A DNA stretch of 64,000 bases from CAIRDP01 sp037138335 (GCA_037138335.1 JBAXIO010000012.1:62001-126000), one strand, 5' to 3'; positions 10,401-18,693 are shown, numbered from the stretch's first letter. Notes: generated by a model not told the origin, from the letters alone. Program-made: numbers and translations.

Positions 10401-10507
10401 GCATCAGGAACATGCACCTGAGGGCAGAAAAGATCAATGCCCTACTTAATGTTTTTTCTGCTGCCGGAAAAGGAACAAGGATAAGCCTTAAAATAAAAAT
10501 CATGTAA
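7427..10507 (+). CDS. Hybrid-propeller sensor histidine kinase
   Basis: A 1026-residue two-component sensor. A signal peptide (residues 1-21, ending LNAQ) leads into a long periplasmic region of repeated beta-propeller units of the Reg_prop type; WIGTTNGLARYD, WIGTDNGLSIYD and WVGTRYDGVIRID are three of them. A Y_Y_Y domain follows (about 711-780, with YRYRLKGYDRDW). One membrane helix lies near 800-822. The cytoplasmic part has a phosphoacceptor helix with H839 in LHDDVSSTLSS and an ATPase with KEAVNNLVKYA (N-box) and DNGKGFD (G1-box). There is no receiver domain. A response regulator follows 52 bases downstream. Such sensors often respond to glycans, but the ligand is unknown here. Confidence 0.92.
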   Translation: MKRLIIFLFFLPVVSAGLNAQVLKTGLSYQVPPMYFNHLNKENGLPSNTVFCAIQDFQGYIWIGTTNGLARYDGHDVKIFRSLPGDSTSIVDNRIYGLYQTSDSLIWIGTDNGLSIYDPLTRTLKNFPFDVTKKGGFPCRVIISFYEDKNGAVWIATDHGLLYTDRRGNHFDQFLLTNCTNPREHEYYYNIVLSIIHDPRNPGALLLGTNAGLVRFNLKKKTIDRKYDCPPKLDMYVKEMYLDSNMQIWACGWGVGVGCFDLRTERWKIYTPFDRVITSLKITPKNENEFWVATDVMGLGVFNKQTHTFSFYRADAGNPRSLSSDHLLGVSYFNNGQDLWVWGDGIDIENKEFCSFKQQKVPYKIAGINDFFLDPDSGNLFLGGSQCKGMPVYETRTKTWRLVRCDQPLSQDGLSINQFYLDSQKRLWVSTRNNLCYYDPVADILKIFRTPDGNPLKLSETKVVYALQEDADKNLWVGTRYDGVIRIDKTRKNVTYSKNIPGNKNSLIEGTHFLSIQTDQLKRVWFGCRFGVSIYDPVKNIFDNTLIDTLRKYGINKKWVNGMEKDSLGRIWLAIDGTGLVRVNVSPNGSFGIKLFHTGNGMNDQLTAGIFKDNDANFWVINNGLLYVDPYREQFRVVDNQNGLHEIPGNSCRIYFDKSGNIYSGDSAGYETKNIRDFRETRKNLMNLVLESLEINSKVSKVKISEKHPGKLELSADQNNLTFRYTLICFNHTGQTHYRYRLKGYDRDWINGETSREARYTNLPPGKYEFIISATLGQGWLDGHESIQFMITPFFWQTWWFIAVCLIASAVVITLIYRYRLNQLLKVERLRTHIATDLHDDVSSTLSSISILSSILSKRATDPKSTEMLWEIGTNSRNMLERIDDIIWVVNPKNDRFQDLNLRIQEYAIPLFESKGIVFQIDIPESLSKVKISMEVRRNIYLIAKEAVNNLVKYAECTEASIVFKEEQPWLTMEIADNGKGFDTKTGSSRNGIRNMHLRAEKINALLNVFSAAGKGTRISLKIKIM

Positions 10508-10515
10508 ATATCTGA

Positions 10516-10546
10516 TTGCGGAATGCAGGAATTGCGCCTACTTTTA
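10516..10546 (+). promoter_or_regulatory. Possible promoter for the response regulator
   Basis: TTG at 10516-10518, a 20-base spacer and TACTTTTA at 10539-10546 fit the Bacteroidota pattern except for the last base of the -7 box. It would give the response regulator its own transcript as well as read-through from the sensor gene. Confidence 0.35.
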
Positions 10547-10568
10547 CATATTCAAGTCAATGCTCACT

Positions 10569-11204
10569 ATGTCCATTAAAGTAGCAATTTACGAAGATAA
10601 CGACCCCCTGCGTAAAAGCCTTTCCCACCTGATCATGGGGACGGAATCCATGGAATTTTACGGAGCCTGGCCCGACTGCAGCTCGATACTTGAAAACTGC
10701 TCCGATCAAACCCCTGAGGTAATCATAATGGATATTGATATGCCGGGTATCACAGGGATTGAAGCCACAGCCATGGTGAAAGCCAGGTTCCCGGAAGTTA
10801 ATGTGCTTATATTTACTGTTTTCGAAGACCGCGATAAAGTTTTCAATGCGCTTTGCGCTGGTGCAACAGGCTACCTCCTGAAAAAGGCAAATGCTGTCCA
10901 GATCATTGAAGCTATTATCGAATTGCAGAAAGGGGGATCGCCAATGACCGGTGAGATCGCCCGGATGGTAATGCAGTTCTTCTCAAAGACTTCCGCCCCG
11001 CTTGTAAATGATTATGCCCTGTCGGCGAGGGAAATGGATATCCTGAAATGCATCGTAAAGGGAAACAGTTACAAGATGATTGCCGATTCATGCTGCATCT
11101 CCGAAGGCACTGTACGTACCCATATTAACAATATTTACAAGAAGCTTCATGTCAATTCCAAATCCGAAGCTGTGATCAAGGCAATGAAGGAACGCCTCGT
11201 TTAA
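10569..11204 (+). CDS. Response regulator, NarL/LuxR family
   Basis: A 211-residue DNA-binding response regulator. The receiver domain shows the acidic pair in YEDND, the phosphoacceptor aspartate in IIMDIDMPG (D55 from this start) and the conserved lysine in GYLLKKA. A C-terminal LuxR-type helix-turn-helix runs from LSAREMDILKC to NNIYKKLHVNSKSEAV. An ATG three codons upstream (10560) is an equally possible start. It partners with the sensor kinase immediately upstream. The FISUMP/OmpA genes immediately downstream are the nearest candidate targets, which is inference from position only. Confidence 0.93.
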   Translation: MSIKVAIYEDNDPLRKSLSHLIMGTESMEFYGAWPDCSSILENCSDQTPEVIIMDIDMPGITGIEATAMVKARFPEVNVLIFTVFEDRDKVFNALCAGATGYLLKKANAVQIIEAIIELQKGGSPMTGEIARMVMQFFSKTSAPLVNDYALSAREMDILKCIVKGNSYKMIADSCCISEGTVRTHINNIYKKLHVNSKSEAVIKAMKERLV

Positions 11205-11240
11205 GAATAAGCCCTTTCCCAAAATCATACTTTTATCTGA

Positions 11241-11271
11241 TTGCATAGCCCAGGCCATGGGAATAACTTTG
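11241..11271 (+). promoter_or_regulatory. Predicted promoter of first FISUMP gene
   Basis: TTG at 11241-11243, an exact 20-base spacer, then a perfect -7 box TAACTTTG at 11264-11271. Transcription would start near 11278, which supports the ATG at 11301 as the translation start. Confidence 0.6.
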
Positions 11272-11300
11272 CTTTGATGCTTATAATGAACATTGAAGCG

Positions 11301-12305
11301 ATGAAAAAAATTCATGCAATTCCCGGTCTGGTTGTCCTGATTGCCTGCCTTTGTTTATTTCAGGCTTGCAAGAAAAAAAATGATGAGACCTCAGGTTCCG
11401 GAAATATCCCTGTAGTCCAAACTTCCGGTTTTAACAACCCTTTACTCAATACTATCGATTTTAACGGGGTTGTGACTGATGACGGCGGTTCATTTGTAAC
11501 GGTCCGCGGTTTTTGCTACAGCAGCACCGCGCAGAATCCAACAATCCAGGATTCAAGGGTTGAAAATGGAGTTGGTGCCGGCACATTTACTGCCACGTTA
11601 ACAGGGATGAAAGGTCAAACCATGTACCATGTCAGGGCCTTCGCAACGAACAGTAACGGAACCGGCTATGGAAGTTCGTTTGCTGTTCAAACAATTGACA
11701 GCATCCTTCTTGATGTGACAGGACGAAGCTACCCGGTCATCCAGATAGGAAGCCAGGTATGGATGGGTTCAAACCTGAAAACCTGGAAATTCAATGACGG
11801 TACATTGATACCTTCCTGGAGTAACCCCAATATCTGGGATACCCTCGTAATCCCTGCAATGATCTGGTATGACAACAATGCCTGGATGGATACCACCTTC
11901 GGCTGCCTTTACAATTGGTATGCAGCCAATACGGGCAAACTCGCACCGGCTGGCTGGCATGTGCCGACAGATTTTGAGTGGACGACCCTGGTCAACTACC
12001 TGGGAGGCAGCGATGTCGCAGGAGGATTAATGAAATCGACAGGTATTCTGGGAACAGGAAACGGATTATGGACTACTCCCAACTTAGGGGCAACGAACTC
12101 AAGTGGTTTTACCGGGTTGCCGGGAGGCGACCGCGGACATGACGGAAACTACTATGACCTTAATGGGTTCGGATCGTTCTGGACATCAACGGAAAATGAT
12201 GCAAATACGGCCTGGTACAGGCTTCTTAGTTATAACAATACAGCGGCAAGAAGGATAAATGAAAGCAAGAAATTCGGCTTTAGCGTGAGATGCATAAAAG
12301 ATTAA
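11301..12305 (+). CDS. FISUMP-domain lipoprotein
   Basis: A 334-residue predicted lipoprotein. The signal peptide ends in LFQAC, making C23 the lipidation site. Residues 30-130 form a fibronectin-like module of the type common in Bacteroidota surface proteins, with GFCYSS and VRAFATNSNGTGYG. The C-terminal half is a FISUMP domain (Fibrobacter succinogenes major paralogous domain): YPVIQIGSQVWMGSNLK, YNWYAAN, APAGWHVPTDFEW, SSGFTGLPGGDR and FSVRCIK appear in order. The function of the domain is not settled; it is found on exported, often surface-displayed proteins. It is a close paralogue of the gene at 14239 and is followed by an OmpA-type gene 30 bases on, likely in one operon. Confidence 0.88.
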   Translation: MKKIHAIPGLVVLIACLCLFQACKKKNDETSGSGNIPVVQTSGFNNPLLNTIDFNGVVTDDGGSFVTVRGFCYSSTAQNPTIQDSRVENGVGAGTFTATLTGMKGQTMYHVRAFATNSNGTGYGSSFAVQTIDSILLDVTGRSYPVIQIGSQVWMGSNLKTWKFNDGTLIPSWSNPNIWDTLVIPAMIWYDNNAWMDTTFGCLYNWYAANTGKLAPAGWHVPTDFEWTTLVNYLGGSDVAGGLMKSTGILGTGNGLWTTPNLGATNSSGFTGLPGGDRGHDGNYYDLNGFGSFWTSTENDANTAWYRLLSYNNTAARRINESKKFGFSVRCIKD

Positions 12306-12335
12306 TGTACACCTAACTTTAATAATTCATACGAC

Positions 12336-14198
12336 ATGAAAAAAACTACTTTGTTCATTACGTTGGCTCTGCTGGGATTATGTTCAAGCCTCAGTGCCCA
12401 GGATCCAAAACCGGCCCGGGAACCTGGCAAGAGCTATTTCAAATTTCAGCCCCGTATTAAAATAGGTATAGGCAAGAACTTTACTGCCCTGCCAATGAAA
12501 TTTGACGACTTTACAATGACTTACATGGGAAAGGTCACTCAACCCGTGCAGGGCGCAACCAATGATTTCCTTAAAACCAAATGGGGGATCTACGGGGGAG
12601 CCAATCTTGATTTTTACCTGCATCCGAATTTTGGTTTTGGCCTGGACTTCGATTATTTCAACAATAAAATCAAATTTATCACTCCACAGGCTCTTGTGGA
12701 TTATACAAATTCACATCCGGTGACACATCTCATAGAAAGCGACCGAAAGAACCAGAGCCTGATCTTTGTTGGTATCGGCCCTAGCTTTAAAATTCTGACC
12801 ACTCCAAAGTGGGACCTGGATGCAAACCTCCGCGTAGGGTTAAGCCATCTTGATATGGGATCCCTAAGCGTTTCCGTGGATTCCCTTGATAACTCGGATA
12901 TCGTCAGGCCACGGAAGTCAATCCTGGTTTTTGACTACCACAAGGCTGTTAATACAATTGGGATTAAGGTGGGGATTTACGGAAACTACTGGTTCAATTC
13001 ATTTCTCGGCATTACATTGGGAGTCGAATATATCCATTCATTCGTTTCAGCCAAAAAAGTTAATGATGATGCGACGTATGTGATGAAATATAAAGACCCC
13101 CAGTATTATAAGGACGGTAGCGGCAACTTTGACGAGTATGCATATTTCAACTCAGCCACGCCGCTTGACAACTACCCGGTTAAATCCTTTAATGTAAATC
13201 ATATCGCTGTTTCGGCAGGTCTGGTTTTTAAAATAGAAAAAGTAACGGTAAAAAAAGTCAAGGAAGAGTTCAGGGATATCATCGTACTGGTGAAGGATTC
13301 ATTGACAAATATCCCTGTTGCAGGGGTCGGAGTCAACCTGATAGATAATCAGGGTAAAACCATTCATACCAGCATTACCGAAGAGAATGGCAAGGTGACA
13401 TTTGAGCACGTTCCGCAAGGCGACTATACATTGTTTGGCCGCCAGGGAGAGCTGAAGACCAACCGCGCGGTAATTACAGCCTCGGAGTTCTCGAAAAAAG
13501 GAACAACCATTTACCGGGAGCTGCTGCTGAGCGACCTGAGGTTTATTTTATCGGGCGTTACCGTTGAATGCGACCAGAAAGATAAGACCATCGGCAATGT
13601 CAACGTAGAACTTACCAATACATCAACCGGGAAGTCAGAAAAAACCATTTCAGGGCCGGAGGGTAAATTCACCTTCAACCTTGAACCAAATTCCGATTAT
13701 ACTATTGTTGCCAGTAAGGACGGGTACTATTCAGGTATACAGGAAATCTCGACCAAAGGCCTCGACCGCAGCAAAACCCTTTATGTTAAACTGGTCCTGT
13801 GCGTGAATGAACTTAAGGTCGGATCAACGTTTGTCCTGAACAACATCTATTATGATTTTGACAAATGCAATATCCGCCAGGATGCCTCTGTGGATCTTGA
13901 TCACCTGGTTGAGATCATGAGAAACTATCCTAAAATGGAAATTGAACTTTCTTCCCACACCGATCAGCGCGGTACCGATGCATACAATAATAAACTCTCA
14001 CAATGCCGCGCCGAAAGCGCCGTGGATTATATCGTAGGGAAAGGGATAAGTAAAGCCAGAATTACTGCGGTAGGATACGGGAAAACCAAGCCTATCGAAG
14101 ATTGTACAAAGATCAATGGCTGTCCCACAACCTCACAGGGCGACTGTCCCTGCCATCAAAAGAACCGCAGGACGGAAATCAAGATCCTGAAAATGTAA
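12336..14198 (+). CDS. OmpA-family outer-membrane protein with beta-barrel and CNA-B-like repeats
   Basis: A 620-residue envelope protein. A signal peptide (ending SLSAQ, residue 22) precedes an N-terminal region of amphipathic strands, about residues 30-300, consistent with an eight-stranded barrel. Two carboxypeptidase-regulatory-like beta-sandwich modules follow (about 310-390 and 400-485). Last comes an OmpA peptidoglycan-binding domain (about 500-620) with FDKCNIRQDA, SSHTDQRGTDAYN and the NRRTEIKI end. That domain binds diaminopimelate in peptidoglycan, so the protein should tie the outer membrane to the wall. It lies between two FISUMP lipoprotein genes and is probably co-transcribed with them. 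Confidence 0.88.
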   Translation: MKKTTLFITLALLGLCSSLSAQDPKPAREPGKSYFKFQPRIKIGIGKNFTALPMKFDDFTMTYMGKVTQPVQGATNDFLKTKWGIYGGANLDFYLHPNFGFGLDFDYFNNKIKFITPQALVDYTNSHPVTHLIESDRKNQSLIFVGIGPSFKILTTPKWDLDANLRVGLSHLDMGSLSVSVDSLDNSDIVRPRKSILVFDYHKAVNTIGIKVGIYGNYWFNSFLGITLGVEYIHSFVSAKKVNDDATYVMKYKDPQYYKDGSGNFDEYAYFNSATPLDNYPVKSFNVNHIAVSAGLVFKIEKVTVKKVKEEFRDIIVLVKDSLTNIPVAGVGVNLIDNQGKTIHTSITEENGKVTFEHVPQGDYTLFGRQGELKTNRAVITASEFSKKGTTIYRELLLSDLRFILSGVTVECDQKDKTIGNVNVELTNTSTGKSEKTISGPEGKFTFNLEPNSDYTIVASKDGYYSGIQEISTKGLDRSKTLYVKLVLCVNELKVGSTFVLNNIYYDFDKCNIRQDASVDLDHLVEIMRNYPKMEIELSSHTDQRGTDAYNNKLSQCRAESAVDYIVGKGISKARITAVGYGKTKPIEDCTKINGCPTTSQGDCPCHQKNRRTEIKILKM

Positions 14199-14238
14199 GT
14201 GATGAAAAACCCATATTCAGAAAGTAAAAACACCTGAT

Positions 14239-15237
14239 ATGAAAACCGTTTCAAAATTTTCTCTGACCGTGATGCTTCTTGCAGCCCTGGGTTTGCTCCC
14301 AGGCTGCAAGAAAAAAACCGAAGATCCTCCTGCCAACGGACCGGTTCCGGTAGTATCTACAATCAATTACTCCAATGTGCTTCTCAACACCGCTGACCTT
14401 TCAGGGAATGTCACTGATGACAGGGGTTTATATGTATCCAAACATGGTTTTTGCTGGAGCAATACCAACACGAATCCAACTATCCAGAACGACACCATGG
14501 TGGCAGGAGACGGGGCGGGATCGTATACAGGGACAATAACAGGCCTGAAAGGCCAGAGGAAGTATTATGTCCGTGCATTTGCCACGAACAGTAATGGGAC
14601 CGGTTATGGCAGTATTCTTACTTTAACCACCATTGATACAACGATAACCGACATCGATAACAACCGTTACCTGATTGTGCAGATCGGGACCCAGGTATGG
14701 ATGGCCGAAAACCTGAAAACAACCAGGTATAACGATGGCGTTGGCATCCCCCTGGTTACAGATGATGTAGAATGGGCCAATGAACAAATTGGCGCATATT
14801 GTTACTATAACAATGACCCTGCTAATGCAGCCGTCTATGGAGCATTGTATAACTGGTTTGTTGTTCAGCGTGGTAATCTTGCACCAGCCGGCTGGCATGT
14901 GCCCACTGATGGAGAATGGGTTACCCTGTTAAATTTCCTCGGAGGTAAAAATGTAGCGGGCGGCAAAATGAAAGAGCAGGGTCTTGACCACTGGTCTGAT
15001 CCAAATACCGGGGCAGATAACAGCAGCGGTTTTTCAGGGCTCCCTGGTGGCGAGCGTATTTGTATTCTCCAACTTGTATTTTATGATGAAGTTCAGATTT
15101 TTGGAAACTGGTGGTCGGCAAATGGGAATTCCGGCGAAAAAGCCTCGTTTTTTAGCTTATATTATGTGAGTCCATTTGTACAAAGCTCTATAGTGGGTAA
15201 AACCACCGGGTACAGTATCCGTTGCATAAGGAATTAA
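14239..15237 (+). CDS. FISUMP-domain lipoprotein, paralogue
   Basis: A 332-residue lipoprotein with the same architecture as the gene at 11301. The signal peptide ends LLPGC (C23). A fibronectin-like module follows, with GFCWSN and VRAFATNSNGTGYG. The FISUMP domain shows YLIVQIGTQVWMAENLKT, ALYNWFVV, APAGWHVPTDGEW, SSGFSGLPGGERI and YSIRCIRN. The two copies share long identical stretches, so a local duplication around the OmpA gene is likely, though they have diverged at the barrel-facing middle. It is the last gene of the plus-strand block and converges on the flxA end. Confidence 0.88.
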   Translation: MKTVSKFSLTVMLLAALGLLPGCKKKTEDPPANGPVPVVSTINYSNVLLNTADLSGNVTDDRGLYVSKHGFCWSNTNTNPTIQNDTMVAGDGAGSYTGTITGLKGQRKYYVRAFATNSNGTGYGSILTLTTIDTTITDIDNNRYLIVQIGTQVWMAENLKTTRYNDGVGIPLVTDDVEWANEQIGAYCYYNNDPANAAVYGALYNWFVVQRGNLAPAGWHVPTDGEWVTLLNFLGGKNVAGGKMKEQGLDHWSDPNTGADNSSGFSGLPGGERICILQLVFYDEVQIFGNWWSANGNSGEKASFFSLYYVSPFVQSSIVGKTTGYSIRCIRN

Positions 15238-15288
15238 AAAATCATTGGGTATGAACTTCCGGGCAAACCCGGGGTCCGGCCTTGCCCA

Positions 15289-15340
15289 GGGGAGTGGTGG
15301 ATGCGGATACGGGAGGCTGAAATTAAACCACCGCCACCCC
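15289..15340. terminator. Imperfect terminator-like hairpin
   Basis: GGGGAGTGGTGG at 15289-15300 can pair imperfectly with CCACCGCCACCCC at 15328-15340. A smaller hairpin, CCGGG-CAAA-CCCGG, lies at 15259-15272. Both sit between the convergent FISUMP and flxA genes. There is no strong T run, so the assignment is tentative. Confidence 0.4.
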
Positions 15341-15345
15341 TTGGT

Positions 15346-16179
15346 TTAGAACTCGTCGGGGAGGGCTTTCAGTTGTTCATAGGTGAAAACAGGCCCATCC
15401 TTGCATATATAGGTGCTGCCGATATTGCAGCGGCCGCATTTACCCAGCCCGCACTGCATTTTCATTTCCAGTGTCGTGATCACATCCTTTGGCGCAAAAC
15501 CAAGACGGTCGAGCGACTGAAGAGTGTACTTGATCATGATCGGTGGTCCGCAGGTGATGACTTTGGTATTTGCAATCTCCGGTTTCACCACTTCTTCAAG
15601 GATCTTGGGAACCACGCCTACATTATCTTTCCAGGTTTCTTCAGGCTTGTCGATGGTAAGCACAACCTTGATGCTTGTATTTTTCTTCCACTCCTCTATT
15701 TCTTCCTTGTAACAAAGGTCTGCGGATGTGCGGGCACCGTATAGTATCGTGAAGTCCTTGTAATCTCCGCGGTTGTCGATACAATACTGTATCAGTGAAC
15801 GCAGGGGCGCCAAACCGATACCTCCGCCCACGAAAAGCAGGTTTTTCCCTTTGATGTCATCCAGGGGGAACCAGTTGCCGTAAGGACCACGGATCCCGAC
15901 ATCATCTCCTTCCTCAAGATCGGTATGGATATCGGCAGTAACAACTCCCGCCCTTTTTATGGAGCAATCAAAATATCCCTTACGGGTGGCCGATGATGAA
16001 ATACAAAAGGTGCATTCCCCCGAACCCAGTAATGAAAATTCAACAAACTGTCCCGGCTGCCAGGAAAATTTCTCGGAAATACTGTCGTCTTTGAATTTCA
16101 GCCTGTAGGTGCGAACATCAGGTGTTTCCTGGATAATCCGGTCAATCTTGGCGAGGGAGGGAACTAATAATGCTTCCAT
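15346..16179 (-). CDS. flxA: FlxA-like FAD/NAD(P)H-binding oxidoreductase subunit
   Basis: A 277-residue flavoprotein of the ferredoxin-NADP reductase/PyrK type. An FAD-binding barrel comes first. A nucleotide site follows, GGGIGLAPLRS (about 118-128), then CGPPIMI (210-216). A C-terminal [2Fe-2S] site is formed by C243, C248, C251 and C259. In the FlxABCD-HdrABC system of Desulfovibrio this subunit is thought to take electrons from NADH and pass them to HdrA. It is the last gene of a seven-gene minus-strand operon, 109 bases after flxB, the only sizeable gap in it. Homologues also serve as anaerobic sulfite reductase subunit B or hydrogenase gamma, but the hdr neighbours favour FlxA. Confidence 0.88.
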   Translation of the reverse strand: MEALLVPSLAKIDRIIQETPDVRTYRLKFKDDSISEKFSWQPGQFVEFSLLGSGECTFCISSSATRKGYFDCSIKRAGVVTADIHTDLEEGDDVGIRGPYGNWFPLDDIKGKNLLFVGGGIGLAPLRSLIQYCIDNRGDYKDFTILYGARTSADLCYKEEIEEWKKNTSIKVVLTIDKPEETWKDNVGVVPKILEEVVKPEIANTKVITCGPPIMIKYTLQSLDRLGFAPKDVITTLEMKMQCGLGKCGRCNIGSTYICKDGPVFTYEQLKALPDEF

Positions 16180-16288
16180 AAATATTTTACTTTATATTTT
16201 TTAAACCGTGATTCTGCGGGTATTTCACAGGAGCCGCATCAGGTGAACGGAATGGAACCGTTACGGCGGTGTGAAAATACGGGTAGGA

Positions 16289-17344
16289 TCACACTTCCAT
16301 CGGTGCTGCTGCAACGTGGTTTACTACCTCAAAGATGGAAATGTTCACCGGGCAGGATATCGCGCAATGGCCGCAGCCCACGCAGAGATTTACGCCGAAC
16401 CTTTCCTTGTAATACACGAACTTATGCATAGACCTTTGTCTCCAGCGGCGGTATTTGGCAGGGCGCGGATTATGGCCGCCTGCCTCCAGGGTGAAGTACA
16501 CATTGTTACAGGAATCGTAACTTTTGTACCTCACTCCCGTGTCTTTGATTTTCTCGTCACTGATCTTGAAACAGTGGCAGGTCGGACAAATAAAGGCACA
16601 GGTGTTGCAGCTGACGCAGTTTCTTGTAGCTTCCTCATAAGCTGTTGAGTCAAACCGTTTCGACATCTTTTCATTGACGTCCTTATAATCCATTTTAAGG
16701 CGGAAAGAAGCGGCAAATGCCCCATATTGCTTCTTCATTTCATCTAACGCCTGCTGACTGCCGGCTGCAGACTCCTTTCCGAGGTTTTCCTTAAGAAAAT
16801 TTTCGCCTTTTTCGGTTCGGGCCTGTAAATAAACTGTTCCTCCGGGGCCACTCACCACGGCTACGTCCAGGGCATCCAGGTTTTCCAGGTCATAGTCCAG
16901 GGAAGTGCAGAAACACTGGGTGTCGGCCTTGTCGCAACGCTTGGAAAAGATCACCGTGTTGGCACGGCGATTCAGGAAGTCGCTGTCAATATAATCCCAC
17001 TTGTTCACTGCTTCTAACACCTGCAATCCGCGTGCATCGCAATGCTTCACGCCAAGGATCACCCGCGGGCCTGAAAGCTGGTCCTGCCCGGTTTCATGGA
17101 TGCTGGTGCCTGCGCTGGTCGCTTCATACTTCATGATCTTTGAAGCACGCGGGAAAAACAAGGGCTTCACGCTCATGGTCATGGCAATTGGCGAATCAGG
17201 GTCGCATTCCTTCAAAGATGAAACTTTTTTATAATCATACTTCCCGAATTTCTCAACGGGAGCATAGGTTTCATGTTTGCTGATAATGGCTTCATAGAGT
17301 TTCTGCAAGCCATCTTTATCGGTAACAAAAGTTGAAAAGCTCAT
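16289..17344 (-). CDS. flxB: FlxB-like 4Fe-4S dicluster subunit
   Basis: A 351-residue iron-sulfur protein related to anaerobic sulfite reductase subunit A and the FlxB protein. The N-terminal 230 residues form a domain with HCDARGLQVL and RCDKADTQCFC, like the equivalent part of AsrA. Two [4Fe-4S] motifs follow: CVSCNTCAFIC (243-253) and CVGCGHCAISC (321-331). It is predicted to relay electrons between FlxA and the HdrA/HdrBC part. It lies 15 bases after flxC on the same strand. No sulfite reductase catalytic subunit (AsrC with siroheme motifs) is present nearby, which argues against a sulfite reductase. Confidence 0.85.
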   Translation of the reverse strand: MSFSTFVTDKDGLQKLYEAIISKHETYAPVEKFGKYDYKKVSSLKECDPDSPIAMTMSVKPLFFPRASKIMKYEATSAGTSIHETGQDQLSGPRVILGVKHCDARGLQVLEAVNKWDYIDSDFLNRRANTVIFSKRCDKADTQCFCTSLDYDLENLDALDVAVVSGPGGTVYLQARTEKGENFLKENLGKESAAGSQQALDEMKKQYGAFAASFRLKMDYKDVNEKMSKRFDSTAYEEATRNCVSCNTCAFICPTCHCFKISDEKIKDTGVRYKSYDSCNNVYFTLEAGGHNPRPAKYRRWRQRSMHKFVYYKERFGVNLCVGCGHCAISCPVNISIFEVVNHVAAAPMEV

Positions 17345-17359
17345 AATCTGTCGTTCGGA

Positions 17360-18211
17360 TTACAGTATAAAATCATCGGGATCCTTAAGGCTGTATTTGT
17401 AGAAAGCCCCGCGGTCACCTTCTTCGACACCCGCCAGGTGGTTCTGGAAGTTGTCATAAATCACCTTCTCGTTCTGTTTATGCAGAAGATGCAGCGGCAG
17501 GTGGCTTGGACAGGCTTTTTCGCAGTTGCGGCAGTCGACGCAACGGCCCGCCAGGTGCAGCGACCATGTCATCAGGGCATGGAAGGCGCTGGATGCCGTG
17601 TTTGAACCGTTATAGATCGTTGCCGTTTCCTGGTCTATGCAACATTTGGCGCAGTAACACAGCGGACAGGAATGCCTGCAGGCGTTGCAGCGGATGCAGT
17701 TATCGAAGATCTCTTCGAAATATTCCCGCCGTTCAACGAGGCCTTTTGCGGCAAGGTCAGCGATATCTGCATTTATGATATAATCTTTCTTCCCCCTGGG
17801 GCTGCCCAGCATTTCATCATATACCACGGCATCAGGGACGATGCACTCAATGCAATTCTGCATTTTCTGCCCCTTGTCGTCGACAACCCCTTCGCAGGCA
17901 ATGCCTATGATGTAAAGATTATCGCGTTTTACCTGGCTCTCGGTAAGAAGGAGGTTGAGTGAACGGCTGTCGCAGCCTTTCACAACCAGCCCAACCCTCT
18001 TATTCCGGGTATGGTCGGCTTTCAGGTAGTTCGACAGGTTGAACACTGATTTTTCGGTAAAAACCAAGGCCGGCACTTCCTTCGGATCGTTGATCACGAC
18101 AGGAACCTGGTTGTCGTCAAAGCCGTTCATACGGTAGCCGACAAACACGTCGATCTTACCTTCTGCAAACAGCTTCGCGGCAATGTCCTGGATCTGTTTT
18201 GAATAGTCCAT
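17360..18211 (-). CDS. flxC: FlxC-like 4Fe-4S subunit
   Basis: A 283-residue protein. Its N-terminal domain resembles part of the F420-hydrogenase/dehydrogenase beta family, with KGCDSRSLNLL and a CIECIVPDA pair. Two [4Fe-4S] motifs follow: CIRCNACRHSC (172-182) and CVDCRNCEKAC (224-234). Between them is an extra cysteine group, CPLCYCAKCC (182-191). This matches FlxC of the Flx-Hdr complex, an internal electron carrier. Its ATG overlaps the flxD stop by one base (TAATG), which implies translational coupling. Confidence 0.83.
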   Translation of the reverse strand: MDYSKQIQDIAAKLFAEGKIDVFVGYRMNGFDDNQVPVVINDPKEVPALVFTEKSVFNLSNYLKADHTRNKRVGLVVKGCDSRSLNLLLTESQVKRDNLYIIGIACEGVVDDKGQKMQNCIECIVPDAVVYDEMLGSPRGKKDYIINADIADLAAKGLVERREYFEEIFDNCIRCNACRHSCPLCYCAKCCIDQETATIYNGSNTASSAFHALMTWSLHLAGRCVDCRNCEKACPSHLPLHLLHKQNEKVIYDNFQNHLAGVEEGDRGAFYKYSLKDPDDFIL

Positions 18212-18693
18212 TATTTGCTGAAATTTTCTTTTTTATACAAATGAAGGGGGCCGAGCTTTACAACATCTTCGGTCACTTTTTTAACGACCTGGGCGAATTT
18301 GGCGCCTTCGGCAGCCGATACCCAGCTGAACTGAACCCTGTGTTCATGGAAGCCCACCATCTTCAACAACTCCTTGGTCACCAGGAAACGCCTGCGGGCA
18401 TAATAATTCCCGCTGATGTAATGGCAATCGCCCGGATGACAGCCCGAGATCAGCACGCCATCCGCAGTGGTCTGCAAGGCTTTAATGATAAACCAGGGAT
18501 CTACCCGCGAAGAACAGGGTACGCGTATAATACGGATGTTCGGCGGATACTGCGTACGCGAAGTACCTGTGAGGTCCGACCCTGCGTAGGAACACCAGTT
18601 GCAGAGAATGCCCACGATCACCGGCTTCCATTCGGGAGGGGCAATCAATTCGGGCTTTTCAATGCTTACGATCTTGTCTTTTACTTCTTCCAT
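18211..18693 (-). CDS. flxD: FlxD/MvhD-like [2Fe-2S] adaptor subunit
   Basis: A 160-residue homologue of MvhD, the small [2Fe-2S] protein that links an electron-input module to HdrA. The five MvhD cysteines are all present: CNWCSYAG (C31, C34), VPCSSRVDP (C60) and GCHPGDCHY (C85, C90). In methanogens MvhD joins hydrogenase to HdrA; in the Flx system the FlxD protein joins FlxABC to HdrA. Its start overlaps the hdrA stop by one base (TGATG), and its stop overlaps the flxC start by one base. Confidence 0.92.
   Translation of the reverse strand: MEEVKDKIVSIEKPELIAPPEWKPVIVGILCNWCSYAGSDLTGTSRTQYPPNIRIIRVPCSSRVDPWFIIKALQTTADGVLISGCHPGDCHYISGNYYARRRFLVTKELLKMVGFHEHRVQFSWVSAAEGAKFAQVVKKVTEDVVKLGPLHLYKKENFSK

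Noticed and set aside
15346..17344. Anaerobic sulfite reductase (AsrA/AsrB) instead of FlxB/FlxA
   Set aside because: Homology to AsrA/AsrB is real, but no AsrC with siroheme motifs is present and the genes are in one operon with hdrCBA and an MvhD-type gene, which fits Flx.
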